Source: Magnolia sinica (Eukaryota > Streptophyta > Magnoliopsida > Magnoliales > Magnoliaceae). From it: a DNA stretch of 64,000 nucleotides. The notes beneath the pieces were generated by a model. The model did not search any database. It saw nothing but the letters and a program-made list of their open reading frames with translations, and was not told where the DNA came from. The stretch spans positions 83,418,862 through 83,482,861 of the forward strand of contig NC_080584.1 in assembly GCF_029962835.1 (NCBI RefSeq). Reading direction: 5' to 3'. Every line of letters starts with the position of its first letter. Position 1 is the first letter of the stretch. A program made the position numbers and the translations under genes. Positions 34,541 through 47,200 of the stretch are shown piece by piece.

Positions 34541-37092
34541 GGATCTCTTTTACATTTATGGTGAGGGCTTAAAGTATTTTTCTATGCCCGTCCACAAAAT
34601 CTGGAATCTGATCGTGTGACGGTGACCATTGATCGCAAATCAGCCTCGTACGGTAAAACCCCACATCTGTTTACCTTCAAATTTTGTACGACCCTTCATC
34701 GGGCCATGAAGCACCTCTCCTATAAATTTCATAGACAGGGGGCCATCAGAACCGCCCCAACAGCTAGAATGGCCCTCACAGGATCATTTATAGATCGAAA
34801 TCGTACGATAAAACCCCACATCCGTTCACTCCCAAAATTTGCACAACCCCATATCGGGTCATGAGACACCTACACACCTAATTTGGTGGCTAGAGGGGTG
34901 ACAGAACTACACTAAAGCCAAAAAGTGGCCCCCACAGGGCCATTGAGGAAAATTGTTGAAACTTAAGGCCAATGGGCCCAAACCTAGAAAATAAAGCCCT
35001 AAGGCTCTTTCTCTCGTACTCCCACCACAAATCCAACAACAAAAGAGAGAGAGGAGAGCCTTAAGAGGGAAGAGAGAGAGAAATTTGTGAGAGAAGAAGG
35101 GAGAGAGGTGGATCATCGTTCAAGTTGAGGCCCAAGGGAATCTGAGTCTTGCAACTCCTCCCCTCTCCCTTAAGGAAATCCTTCACCTATAACCGAAAAA
35201 ATCCTCTCCGCCGATTGGGTAGGTAAATCTCTCATTCTTTTGGAAAACCCTTATATTGAGAAGGGATTTGTATGAAATTCTAACATGTAAATGCTTTGCC
35301 TCAGGATTCCAGCCAATCGACCCCAAATTCGACACTCCTAAGTCGTTTATCAAGATTTCAAAGATCCGTAGGTGCAGACTATTACTCTTAGGTGGTCTAG
35401 CACCAATTTTAGTATGAATTGAATGATTATGAATGTGTGGGTGATGTATTTGGATAATCTAGAGAAAATCTAGGGAAGACCTCACCTTTGACCCTCTCAA
35501 TCAATATGGAATGGTTATGGAATGTTTGTTGTTTCTCACATGATTGGGTATGAATTTAATGATTGTATGTTCATGTCTTGTTCGATTCTTGTACGATGTT
35601 TCCTTATAACATGTATGATGCATTAACCCTTGTGCATTTTGTAATATGAGATATATGAAATTCTTGGCTTCCTCACTAACCCACACAACACACATGCACA
35701 TTTATTTAGTAATATTGTTAGTAGTTTACATTTATAGTAAATTCTGAATTTATATGTTTAATGCATGATTTCACGACATCACTTGTATAAGATGATATTT
35801 CCTAACTTGTTGAAGTGCTATTGAATACCATCAAATCCCTACGTTGGTCCGGAAACTGAGGTGAGAGAAGGTGGTCCCGTTGGTAGGACTATCCCAAGGC
35901 TGGATCAACGGATTTTGGCGGATGCGAATAGGCGACAGTAGTTGGACTACATGGGTCACTTGTACTCGATGTCGTCCGTCATGTACTCGCTTAAACTCGT
36001 ACGGTTTGGTCCACTTAATAACCAACTATGTTTGTTAACCCTGTCTACTCATGCCTGTATGGAACCTGGAACACCCTTCAACCATTGAAGCCCATTGATA
36101 ACCATTTGAAACCGATCTACTAACTCGAAAGCCGGGCATGGTGGAATGAGACATTGTGTCCTAGCTGTCGGCCTACGCTGAGGTGACAAGCCTCCCCGTA
36201 GTGACCGCGAGTGATCCCTCTCCTCAACACTCCTCATGTGCTCAAAGTCGAGGATGGGGAACCCAATGGGATCAAGGATCCCGGGGTCCTGGCCTCGCAC
36301 GTTGATGGGCTTTGGCCTCGCAACCAGTTGAGGGCATTGATCAGGGGGTGTACTAGTTTTTCTAATCTACTGGATGAATGGAATTAATTAAGAATTTGAT
36401 TAACACTCTCATGATCGCATCGCACTAGTAGGGTTGATAACTCGACAGTTGAGGTCGCAATGAGGGAGTGTTGGTCATACGTGATCGTTAGACGGAGTCG
36501 CTCGCGAGAGTGTTATTGCAAGGTCATACATATGCATTAACAAGACTAGTTAGAGATCTGTAAATGTATGTCTTTCATTAAATTCATAATATAATTGATA
36601 TTTGTTGTAACTTAAGATCAATAGCACCCACTGAGTTGATCACTCACTCCCACTCTGGGATGGTGTTTTAAAACACCAACCAGACTCTTCAGTAGCTATA
36701 GGTGGTGCTGAGTTTGAGGAGTCGAGCGACGCTGGCATTGACGAGGAGGATGAGATGTCCTACTTTTAGCTGGTGGGCGGCTCGCCATAGTTTTGGCAGC
36801 CTATTTTGGATCGTTGAGTGGTGGACTCAGCGCAACATTCTTTTGGACTTATCATTTTTTTGTATTTTTTTCGGGCAATGCCTTGTGCGACCCATTCATA
36901 TTTTTGGACATATATAGATATATTTTACGACTTCTATTACAATAGACTAGTTGTGTTTGTGATTCATGTTTCAAGTAATTCCATACTGCTCATTAATCAG
37001 GATTAAACACAGAATAATAAAATTGGTTATAAGTGATACCCGGGAACTCGGGAGTCGAGCGTATGCACGAACCCTAATTTTCAGGGCGTTAC
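33533..37092 (+). mobile_element. Long LTR copy 5 (5' LTR with adjoining primer-binding site)
   Basis: Starts TGTAACATCATGTCC and ends CAGGGCGTTACA. Without the 570-bp duplication it is about 2.99 kb, matching the antisense solo LTR. It has an intron-like segment 35223-35304, the palindrome 36662-36677 and an acidic frame 36635-36769 that meets an early TAG within the conserved SYF segment. Unlike the solo copies it is followed by a primer-binding site. Confidence 0.8.
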
Positions 37093-37095
37093 AAG

Positions 37096-37107
37096 TTGGT
37101 ATCAGAG
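37096..37107 (+). other. Primer-binding site, tRNA-Met type
   Basis: TGGTATCAGAGC, the standard plant retrotransposon primer site complementary to initiator-type tRNA-Met, three bases after the LTR terminus at 37092. Confidence 0.85.
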
Positions 37108-37580
37108 CAATGGTTTGGAATTAATTGAGGCATAGACCATGAACTCACTAACGCGTCCGCTGACTTGAGAGGAAACACAATAGCAATACTGAAATGATAG
37201 GAAATGCAACAGAGACTTAGAATGCTAGGAACTATCCCAGGCCCTGAACCGACAATTTTGAACGGAAGGTAAGACTTCTAAGGGGTTAGGATTAAGAAGC
37301 GAAGGAGAGTAGTGATGTTAGGAAATAGATCCGAGAGACTTACAGTACCGTGGTCCGATGGTAAGAACGAACCAGAATTGAATTATTAGACAGTCGAAAC
37401 CATCGTCCAAGTCCAAAATGAGCCAATACCGGGCTGAACTTGATAGTTCCGACCCATTCAGGGACAAAGGATTAGGAGTGAACGAAAATATACCGAAAAT
37501 AGTGAAATGTAGATAAAATGGGTTTTGACCACTAACTAGGGAGAATATCGTAAAACAATTAGGCTCATTGCGTAGAGCAG
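37108..37580 (+). mobile_element. Untranslated leader of the long-LTR element
   Basis: Purine-rich sequence following the primer-binding site, with no open frame long enough for gag. The element is broken off before any recognisable gag-pol, and no matching 3' LTR is in the window. Confidence 0.5.
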
Positions 37581-37599
37581 CTTCTCCTACCCCAAAATC

Positions 37600-38450
37600 A
37601 TATATGGCACGCCCCGGGGAGCCTTACCGGCGCCCATGAAACCTCAGATGAAATGGACCCCGCTCGGAGTATAGAGGGTCAACGGGACCCTGCCCGCACG
37701 ACCTTGCCCGATCGCCCAACCCTGCCTGCGCTACCCCGCCTGACCGCCTGACCCCGCCCAACCTTCTAGCAGCTCGGCGGGACCTCGCCCGATCGGCGTG
37801 GCCCCCGCCCAAGATCGAAATTGGGTGGTCCCCTCTTCTTGCTTTGCAAACACGTGTGGGGCCCACTCTCCTTGCTACTTTGGACTATTTATAGTCCATT
37901 AAACCCATTTCCACTACTCTCATTGCACTCCACCCCTTCTAAAACCCTTAGAAAGTCTCTCCCTTCCCCATTCTCTAACCTAAATCTCAAATCTACCATC
38001 TTCTTCTTCACATTACCCATCTCCCTAACCCATCTCATTCCATCTTTCTCCAAAACCCTTCTTGACACCTCATTTTCTAATCCTCCTTCATTTCCCATTT
38101 CTTCACACCCATTCTCAAAGTCTTTCCTTCAACTAACCCACCTCTTCTTCCTCATCTCCAATCTAAACCCATCCATCAACATTCACATCCAAAACATCCA
38201 CATCCAACCCATTTTCCCAAAAACCATCCTTAACAACTTTTCTCAAATACATTTTCAAACCCATTTCCAAATTTCTTTTTCCAAACCCATCCCTAGACCC
38301 ATTCTCAAGCCATTCTCAAAACCCTTCCTAGGATCTTTCCTCCAAGGATCCACTTAAATTTCCCACTCACCATCCATCCTAGCCGAGGGATATGGCATTC
38401 TTGGCAACCGTTGCCTCTTTCTTCTCCCTTCCGGTGATCCTTTCCCTTAT
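37600..38450. other. GC-rich block, TATA box and strand-asymmetric C-rich tract
   Basis: 37610-37815 is GC- and CpG-rich with repeated GCCCGAYCG/CTGCCCGC words. A CTATTTATAG box is at 37885-37894. From about 37960 to 38360 the plus strand is nearly free of G (words CCCATTTYC, CCAAACCCAT). This keeps a 178-codon frame (37821-38357) open, but its protein is low-complexity Ser/Pro/Leu/Phe and most likely spurious. The arrangement resembles an LTR promoter and leader; class unknown. Confidence 0.4.
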
Positions 38451-38454
38451 GGGG

Positions 38455-39060
38455 AAGAAAAGACCAACTCCTTTCATTGAAAATACCATTGAAAACGTTC
38501 TAAGCTCCTTTCATTTTCAATTATAATCCCGTATTACAAAGGCTTATATAGACTTTCGCACAAAATTAGAAACAAAAATTCGCATTTATACATTCCGCTC
38601 GGTCACACTTTTGATTGACCAAGACATCAACAGAGTCTCTCGGTCAATTGAAACAGATCTCAGTTGACTGGGAACATCACAATGCACTTCAGTCAACCCG
38701 AGAATTCCTTGGTCGACCGAATAACATTGCACTAGATTAAATGTACTCTATTAACAATCTTTATCGTGTCTTTAATCATCCAGCTCCATTATTCTAAGTT
38801 GCTATCACCATCTCTACTCTTCTTCATAGTAGTATCATCATCGTCACTTCTCTTGTACACTTCATCTTTATCCCTTATTTGACTAGCCTAAAAAAATCAA
38901 GTAAAACCCGAACTTCTCTGTAAGAACCACCTTCGTAAGCATGCTAACTATTTTTTTACTAGGGTGAATCTTCTTAAGAGTAACACTACATTCCTCTATC
39001 ATCTGCTAGATAAAATGATGACGAACATCAATGTGTTTAGTTCAAAAATAGTACACCAAG
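38455..39060 (-). mobile_element. Ty1/copia remnant: pol C-terminus and LTR piece
   Basis: On the minus strand, 39060-38900 encodes a decayed end of a copia polyprotein (HHFI, MIEE, VTLKKIHPS, MLTKVV motifs, typical of the segment just after RNase H). Below it is LTR-like sequence with a GTCTATATAAGCC box at about 38545-38557. The rest of the element is missing. Confidence 0.55.
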
Positions 39061-39085
39061 TTCTTCATCAAATTACTACTATTAG

Positions 39086-39086
<1 letters not shown>

Positions 39087-39116
<30 letters not shown>
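39087..39116. repeat. (ATT)n microsatellite
   Basis: Ten ATT-type units. Confidence 0.9.
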
Positions 39117-39199
39117 GACTCATCTTTTTCATATAAATTTGAGCTATCTGATTAAACTATGAAGTAGGTTAGGTGGTGACCCAACATTACCAAGTACTT

Positions 39200-39350
39200 G
39201 GTATTGGGTGTTGTGAGGCCCACCATATTGTATGTGTTTTATATCCACATAGCCCATCCATTTTGCTAGGTCATTTTAAAGTATGGGCCAAATAATGAAC
39301 TAGATCCAAAGTTTAAGTGGACCATACCATAGCAAGCAGTGGGGATAATT
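39200..39350. mobile_element. Left-arm fragment of the MULE-type MITE
   Basis: GTGAGGCCCACCATATTGTATGTG through AAGTGGACCATACCATAG, then unrelated AT-rich sequence. From 39350 to 40470 I see no gene. Confidence 0.6.
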
Positions 39351-40480
39351 GCATCCGTATGATACATAATTACCATGTAATCCATGTGATTTGAAATCAT
39401 CATGTGTTGCCAGCCTATAATTGGAATCATTGGAATTCATGCGAATGCGTTTGGCTGCCTGTATTTAGAATGCAATGGTAAATAGGTATAGAGATGACTG
39501 AGACTTATGAATTAATGGTAATTTGAATCCATGTGAAATAAAATCATATGATTTTTCATCTATTTCAAAAAATGATCTTTGTATTTGCTGAGAATTGAAT
39601 TCCAATTCACATCAATATACATTCTCCCAATTTCATGGATTGCATGGATCGCTCTGTTGAACCCCTCAAATGAGTGGCCTTTCATTGAATCACGAAATAT
39701 TAGAGAAACCTATTATTATAATCATTCTTTCGTGACATATCTGATAGTGGGATCCACAAAATGAACAGTTTAATTTGAGTTGCACATATGTGACTTACAA
39801 TAATTTCTGAATGCATGCATATGACCCATCACATTCATTCAAGAGCATCTCCCTCTCTCTCATACACGCTTGCCATTTAATTCCATGGTCCATACAAACC
39901 ACATCTAAGGGTTTTAAGACTTGTATGAGTCCGAACCAACTCGTCCGAGTCGACTCAGTTTCCGTAAGCAGATCAAGTTCTACACCACAAGTCACACTAA
40001 CGATTCACCCACCACGAGTCAGGAATCAACTCAACACCCCCAACTAAGCTAAGTCGGGACTCAACTCAACCCCACAACTAGGCCGAGTCAGGACTCGACT
40101 CAACCCTAGATGACTCGGTCCGACAAGTCTTTTCACCCTTTAATCAAATCTATTACTTACATTCCTAGCATACCTACACAATATATTTACACTAAAACAT
40201 TGAAATCATAAATTGCACCGGTCCACTTCACATAGGAACAACCTCTCTTACAAGCAGTTGTCATGTCAGGCTCAGATCACATGGTCCATGGGCCATGTCC
40301 ATGTGGACCCCACAAAAGAAAAGGGATGAATGCTGCTGTCCTCTTGAATCTGGCATTGACAATAATATCTTTTTGATCTCACATGTGCCTTGGCCACCTC
40401 ATTAATTGCACCTATTTCAATTCTCATATTCCTATGGTGAGTGTACAACCATTATTCCTTCCTTCCAAAGTAAGGAAATG

Positions 40481-41462
40481 TGATGCCAGTAATCTACATT
40501 GAAAAATATCTATCTACGGACCGCTCCAACAATTTCTATCCATTATATATTTTTCATAGAAATTGTGCGAATTATATATAAAAATATCCAATGGTATTCT
40601 GACATGAATTTATACAAGTAAGCTGTCCATGGGCTGGGCTGGTCTATTGGGCTTTTGGGCTTAGCCCACTTTAGGTAGGCTTGAGGTGGAATATTAATAC
40701 CGAGAGCTAGGGTTAGGCCTAAAATTTAAGCTTGTGTAATATATAGACCGGACTCGGGCTTCTTTAAGAACCCATCAGCTTAGATAGAGCCTCGTCTACG
40801 GAGGTTCATTAAATGTGAGGCCAGTAACCTACATTGAAAAATATCTATGGACCGCTCCGGCAATTTCTATCCATTATATATTTTTCATAGAAATTGTGCG
40901 ACTTATATATAATAATACCTAATGGTATTCTGACATGAATTTATACAAGTGAGCTGTCCATGGGTTGGGCTGGTCTATTGGGCTTTTGGGCTTAGCCCAC
41001 TTTAGGTAAGCATGAGGTGGAATATTAATACCAAGAGCTAGGGTTAAGCCTAAAATTTAAGCTTGTTTAATATATAGACTGGACTCGGGCTTCTTTAAGA
41101 ACCCGTCAGCTTGGATATAGCCTCGTCTATAGAGGTTCATTAAATGTGAGGCCAGTAACCTACATTGAAAAATATTTATCTATGGACCGCTCCGGCAAAT
41201 TCTATCCATTATATATTTTTCATAGAAATTGTGGGGCTTATATATAAAAATACCTAATGGTATTCTGACATGAATTTATACAAGTGAGTTGTCCATGGTC
41301 TGGGCTGGTCCATTGGGCTTTGGTGCTTAGCCCACTTTATGTAGGCTTGAGGTGGAATATTAATACCAAGAGCTAGGGTTAAGCCTAAAATTTAAGCTTG
41401 TTTAATATATAGACTAGACTCGGGCTTCTTTAAGAGCCTGTCAGCTCGGATAGAGCCTCGTT
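40481..41462. repeat. Three-unit tandem repeat, period about 333 bp
   Basis: Units start at 40481, 40816 and 41147 (spacings 335 and 331) with TGATGCCAGTAATCTACATT or the variant TGAGGCCAGTAACCTACATT. Each has the GGACCGCTCC, TTTTCATAGAAATTGTG and TTGGGCTTTKG/GGCTTAGCCCAC blocks. Units 2 and 3 differ from unit 1 by scattered substitutions. No coding. Confidence 0.85.
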
Positions 41463-41860
41463 TTCCCATCCTATTCAGGATTTCATGGATGTTTTTGTCA
41501 TATATCATGAACGATGGGTCATATTTAATGAATAATCGAGATGTTACACAAAAGTGCGTGGCTGAGCCTGGGCTCGAGCCATGCACTATCATCAAGGATT
41601 AGTTTGAGCTTGTTTAGTTCGGGTTGTCATGGTCTCGGGCCTATGTTTTACTTTATAGGCCGGGCTGGACAAACATTGACCTGGTCAATCCCAGCCTGCT
41701 GACATCCCTAACCTTATCAGGCAATAGAGATTTTTGTAAGTCATGTGAATTTTTCTAAAGGTAAAAATATATTGATCCTTGTATGCACTTATTCTTTTAA
41801 ATAGAAGAAAAGAAAAATATTTGGATGCATTGATAAATAAGGAGATGGTAGTAGGTCTAT

Positions 41861-42305
41861 CTGTGTGGGCCCCACCGTGATGTGTGTCGAACATCAACAC
41901 CGTGCATTTGATGGGTCCCGTTTATTTTATGAGATATCCCAAAAATCAGCCGTACACATGGAATTCAGGTGTGTCGTACCATCTAAAATCATGTGAAGAC
42001 ATGCTTAAAACTTATAAAAGTACTTGGTGGGGCCCACCTTAGTTTTGAATGCGGCTTTGGTCTAACCCCTCATCCAAGTGGGACACACACAATGGATGGT
42101 TTAGATTTGTGAACCACATCTCGATGGGCCCAATAAATGATTATGAATGTTTTAGTGGGAGGGTAACCCCTCTCAACTGTTGTATGTGGTGTAGCCCATC
42201 TAAGCCATAGATTGACTTGATTTTTAAGCCTGTGGCTCACCATGGAATGGTGCATCTGACTTACGGGGTTGATGTTCGACACACATTATGGTGGGGCCCA
42301 CACAG
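41861..42305. mobile_element. Palindromic MITE, second subfamily
   Basis: Ends CTGTGTGGGCCCCACCGTGA and, inverted, CTGTGTGGGCCCCACCATAA, continuing inward through GTGTGTCGAACATCAAC. The middle (AAGTACTTGGTGGGGCCCAC, GGTCTAACCCCTC) differs from the main family. Confidence 0.7.
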
Positions 42306-42309
42306 CTCA

Positions 42310-43930
42310 ACCTCATGGGAAGTTCCCATTAGGTTGACCTCATAGTACCATTTCCCGTTTAAGTAAATAAAAATGCATACGTTTTGTTTATTGGCAGGAC
42401 ACAATATTTTTATTTATTTTTTATACATAATAAGTATCCATTTATTGTCTCAATAACAAATGATACATTGTATGGGTTGAAGCATTTCATTTCAGCTGAT
42501 ATTTTTAAATAATGCCCAAAAAATCAATTACCAAGATTAGAAGACCCCAACCATCCATGATATTTGGCATTTTTTTATTTTTCTACTAATGTTTAATGTG
42601 AATGTTCTTTATTTTTTTAATTATTATTATTATTATTATTATTTAAATTTTCCCTTTCAACCATCTATTTTCAATCTTTGGATTGTCTTGTTTGGGATTT
42701 CTTTTGGGGCATAGTCCGTTTGTGGTGGGGCCCATCTAGTCCTATTGTTGAAATGTGTGATCTCACTAGGTTGTATGCCATGATCATTTTATTTAGAAAC
42801 CTATGAAATATCAAAATATCAATGCCATTTTCAAAAGACAATGTATTTAGATTAAATCATGAAACTTGCATGTTTGATGAGTGAAACTATTATTTCATGA
42901 AAATAATAAAACATGGCTCTTTGGAGAAGATGAGATTAACTTCTACATTAGTGTTAAACCTAGGCTTACAAAGATACATGATTATTAAGAAGGAAAAAAG
43001 ACTAAACTATCCCTACATGATGAAAGTCCGCTTGGATGGGTGGACCTAGGTTTTGATAGTCTATACGATATTGGGACTTTCGCAAAAAGTCAAAAATGGA
43101 TGATGAATGCTCAGAGGCCCACCTAACCAATACAAGAGTAGAGATGATCTTATCACCCCTTCTATCATTAAAATGGCATCAGATTACGATTAATGGCTTA
43201 GTTTGTCCATTGGGTTGGCCGAATTGACAAACTGTACTTTCCTCCCTCTTCTCTATGAGAACTCACAAATTTAGGCTACTTGAGATGTATTGAATAAGGA
43301 CTGCTTTCCTTTTTACAAGAGAAGGGTTGAGATAATTTCAATAATGTAGGGGCTATCGCATGTCATACAATTTCTCCCTCTTCTCAATAATATTTAGAAA
43401 ATGAATTTTAATTTCAAATTTCAAATTTAATTTCTAACCTCAAAGAGAATAGAAAAGAGAGGAATAAGAGGAAACACATGTGGCCTCATGGACCCATATT
43501 CATCATCTCTCACTCAATTACGTTGTGGGATGGGTAAATTATAAAATATCCATCTGGCTTATTTCATAATGAAAAAATAATAATAATTTATGATTGAAGG
43601 AATTAGAAGTGTGAGACCAAGTGGATTATTATTATTTTCTCACAAGTGTTTTGAGTACTAAGTGACCGCCTAACTAGCATTCAACAACCGAAGTTTTGCA
43701 ATCAAACCATCAACATGCACATTTTGACAAATACAATTCCTACTCTAATTTTAAAAGGTTGAACTTTTTACTAATACGAGAGGAGATTGATTTGGATTAG
43801 AACTAAAGCCATAATACATGATCACCCAACTCTACAATCCTGTTGTAACAAGCCCTAATTCAACTACAATTTCTTATGACCAAAATATAGATTTAGCCAC
43901 CCTATAAGGCATTAATATCCTATGGTATGA
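42310..43930. other. AT-rich gene-free stretch
   Basis: Only short frames. Contains an (ATT)n tract at about 42620-42645 and a lone GTGGGGCCCATC at 42725. No element ends recognised. Confidence 0.5.
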
Positions 43931-43936
43931 TCTTAA

Positions 43937-44395
43937 CTAAAATTTCAAAGGGACTTGACTACCAAGCGTCAATCCTCTAACTCCGAAAGGAACAATGCCC
44001 ATATAATGTAGCAACATATAGTGAGATCTTTTGCACCAACATTCGGGATTCGATTGGTTCATTTTTCGTAGGAAAGATATTTTGCCATGATCTTGAAAAC
44101 TCTTAGCAATTTGAGGTTTGATACTTGCATTGTCCTTCCTTGATCTGTAGTGAGGTTGGATAGTTTCTTGCTGGAGTTGAAGAACATCTGAAATACTTTT
44201 AAGCAAGACAAATGGAGTTGTTTGTATGCTTTGGGCATGTCTCAAAACTCATCCATTAGAGCAAGTTTGAGAAATTCTTTCTTCTTCATATTGAGTATCT
44301 TTCTAATGCACGCAATTGAGTCTCGGATATTTGCTTCTGGGTTCTCCTTCAAGCATAGCAGTATAATATTCATCTTCCCATTTGCTTTTTCCTTC
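43937..44395 (-). pseudogene. Terpene-synthase-like C-terminal fragment, broken
   Basis: The minus strand from 44395 to about 44155 reads GKMN, LKENPEANIRDSIACIRK, KKKEFLKLALMDEF, a stop, then DMPKAYKQLHLSCLKVFQMF. The motif series is what I know from the C-terminal exon of TPS-e/f diterpene/linalool-type synthases. A premature stop replaces a Ser between DEF and DMPK, and the frame is lost after about 44155. The downstream frame 43937-44245 may hold the shifted 3' end of the same exon. No metal-binding DDxxD exon is nearby. Homology is recalled, not searched. Confidence 0.5.
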
Positions 44396-45924
44396 TGAAA
44401 GTGAGATTGGACATGAGAATTTCATAATGATTGATAGAAACACAAGTAAGTTGAAATTTTAAGTAATCTAATTGTCACGCCCCAAACTCGGAAACCGGGC
44501 TCACAAAATTCCCGATCGCCGAATCCGGCGCTGACAGCCTCCGTAGAACCCCATTCTCGACTCCCAACGCCCATTCGCCAGGTTCCGATCCTGGGATGCT
44601 ACAAGGAGGATTTTGTACATCAGTTTGATTCGTAATAAGCATAACCAAAGGCATAACCCACAAACAACAACCAAAAACTCCATCACATTTCCACTATAAT
44701 CAAAAACTTTACAAGTACAATGAGCATAAGGGAAATACAATGAAGATGAACAAAACTCCAAAAATGATCTGCCACGCGCCTAAGCCTCAGCGGTGCTGCG
44801 ATCCAACGTCACCTGCACGCAACAGTCGTGCATAAGCTTATAGAAAGCTTAGAGGGTGGTGAAAGTGTATGCTCAAGGTGGTAATGTAGCTATGCAGTAT
44901 CAGAGTAATGCGGAACATGCTGATGAATGCTAAGAATCCCACAAGCCATACCAAGGCCATGCGGTGCAAAGAATGATATCGGCCATACCAAGGCCATGCA
45001 ACACGAAATGCAAGTCAAGCATACAAATCCTCATCTAAGTCCACATGTCAATACGGCTCAAATCTGGAATATCACCGGGGTCTAGTACACTCCAAGCCAG
45101 ATTGCAGCCCCATCGCGCTCAATAAGGTGAGTGGAAAAGACCTCACTATCCGCCTGCCAATATCGGGCTCGGCTCGTCAATAGCGGACCCATTCCTCGAG
45201 CTGGTCGAACTCAGTCTAGCTTCCCTACTCTCGGGCGGGTAAGGCCGCACCCCCTTCCAACCGACCACGACACAGTGGAAAGCGCAACCGTCTGGTAATC
45301 GGCACTCAGCGCTCATGCATCCACTCGGTCTAGACGTTGGAGCAACCTCCTGGTACCATAAGGGTTTAGGGACTTTCACCCAGGGATATCTATCGCACCC
45401 CATGTAGAACAGTATTTTCGGTATCTAATCTTGCCAACCACGATACGTCTGTGGAGGCTACGGCCCTGATGTCGCTAGGGCATACAGTAACCATATCACA
45501 TAATGCGAATGCATGAATCACACTATCCAGTCATGCAGCAATCCTGCGCGTATCGTGCGCTCATGTAGGGCAGCACCCCTTGTACGGGAGCCCCTAAACC
45601 ATTTGCCCGAAGGCATATGCTATGATCAGGCATTTCTCTCATATCAAGCATACGTATGATGCATATGATTATGAATCATGGAATTAAACATGTTATATGG
45701 GATGGATGATAATCATAACAAGGATGGGCCTAAACGGCCTACACATCAGACGTACGAGCCTAACAATGGCCCTAGGGAGAGTCATAATGCGGACATTTAA
45801 CCACACTATACTTGCAATGTGGACGTCAAACCACCATTGCTCCCAAGGCACGACTGTCATAAATATCATTATATGATTCATGTTGGGACTGCACATTGCA
45901 ATGAACCTTAGGTATATCTCATTG

Positions 45925-46275
45925 GGCCTTCAATACATCAAATGGGCCGTATCATATGGGCCTATATTCATTAAGTGGGCCACATCAATGGGCCCCACCA
46001 ATGGGCCTTATGTACATTGCAATGGGCTATAACCCGTGGGCCTTAGAATGCATCCAATGGGCCTACTCACATGGGCCTTATGTATATCAAATGGGCCTCG
46101 CCAATCGGGCCCCCATATGTACATCAAATGGGCCTAAACCCATAGGCCCCAAAACATTTTTTTTAATGGGCCATAACCCATGGGCCCCTAATACATCAAT
46201 GGGCCTCGACCCATGGGCTTCACATGCATATCAAAGTGGGCCTCAATCACAGGCCACAAGCAAACCGAGGTGGGC
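45925..46275. repeat. Irregular tandem array of CAATGGGCC words
   Basis: About fifteen near-copies of AATGGGCCT/CATGGGCC spaced 15-35 bp apart, many beside TACATCAA. The array keeps a plus-strand 128-codon frame open (956-type repeats of MGL and PWA residues) that is a by-product of the repeat. Confidence 0.7.
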
Positions 46276-46295
46276 CTCCCACCAATATTATATTA

Positions 46296-46450
46296 AATAT
46301 GATATAATATATAATATATATATACACAATATATATACATAATACATATGATATTATATATAATATAATATTATATTATATATATATGTATATATATATA
46401 TATACACACACGCACACACCACACACGCGCACACACACATGCACGCACCC
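46296..46450. repeat. AT then CA microsatellite cluster
   Basis: TATA-rich tract to about 46402, then CACACACGCACACACC-type repeat to about 46450, inside the solo LTR. Confidence 0.9.
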
Positions 46451-46539
46451 ACCCACACATGCACCCACACACATCACAGTGGGCTCCACCGTCCGGCTGG
46501 ACGGTGGCTTTAAAACACACACACCACTGTGGGCTCCAT

Positions 46540-47200
46540 GTGGGGCCCGCCATAATGTTTATGTTCCATCCAACCCGTTGGTAAGGCCACGTGGGCCTGG
46601 ATGAAGGGTGAAAATAAATTTCACCCTGATCCAAAACTTTTGTGGGCCCAAAAAGGTTTTCAAAGGTAGAGGCTCAATCCCACTGTTTCCCACGGTGTGG
46701 GCCACCTGAGTCTTGGATCAGTCTGATTTTTGGAGTGGGCCCATCTCAGGGGGTGGCCCACCCTATGAACGGATTAGATGGGAGAGAAACATTAAGGTGG
46801 GGCCCACGGCTGCAGCCGTGGGTGACTGTGCGTCCGCCCGGACGCTGGCATGCGCTGGCAGCGCTGCTGCGCCTGACACAGCAGCAGCAGCTGCTAAGAC
46901 CTTATTATTATTTTTTTTCTTTATTTCAGTTTTCCTGCGGTTTTCGCGGGTGGGGTCCACTCCATCCAATGGGCCTTCATGGACCCAGACAAGCAAAACA
47001 AGCCCAATATTGGACATATTTCGCCGTATAGACAGTCAGGGAAGGTTTCAATGGTGAAAACCATCATTTGATATGGTGTGGCCCGCCAGAACCTCGGATT
47101 GACTTTATTTTTCGGTTCAACGCATGAAAGGGGGTTGACAAGGGAATGGACGGCGTGGATTGAATACATGCATCAAGGTGGGGCCTACATGAATGGACCA
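46540..47200. mobile_element. MITE-like palindrome and fragment inside the solo LTR
   Basis: 46540-46812: TGGGGCCCGCCATAATGTTT at the left, AACATTAAGGTGGGGCCCAC at the right, with the CCATCCAACCCGTTGGTAAG and GATCCAAAACTTTTGTGGGC blocks between. 46955-47200: a second partial copy ending GGACGGCGTGGATTGAATAC, ATGCATCAAGGTGGGGCC. They separate conserved LTR segments, so they are insertions or captured sequence. Confidence 0.5.

Noticed and set aside
45956-46342. 128-codon frame with repeated MGL/PWA residues
   Set aside because: It is produced by the tandem CAATGGGCC words within a solo LTR and has no start context or homologue that I recognise.
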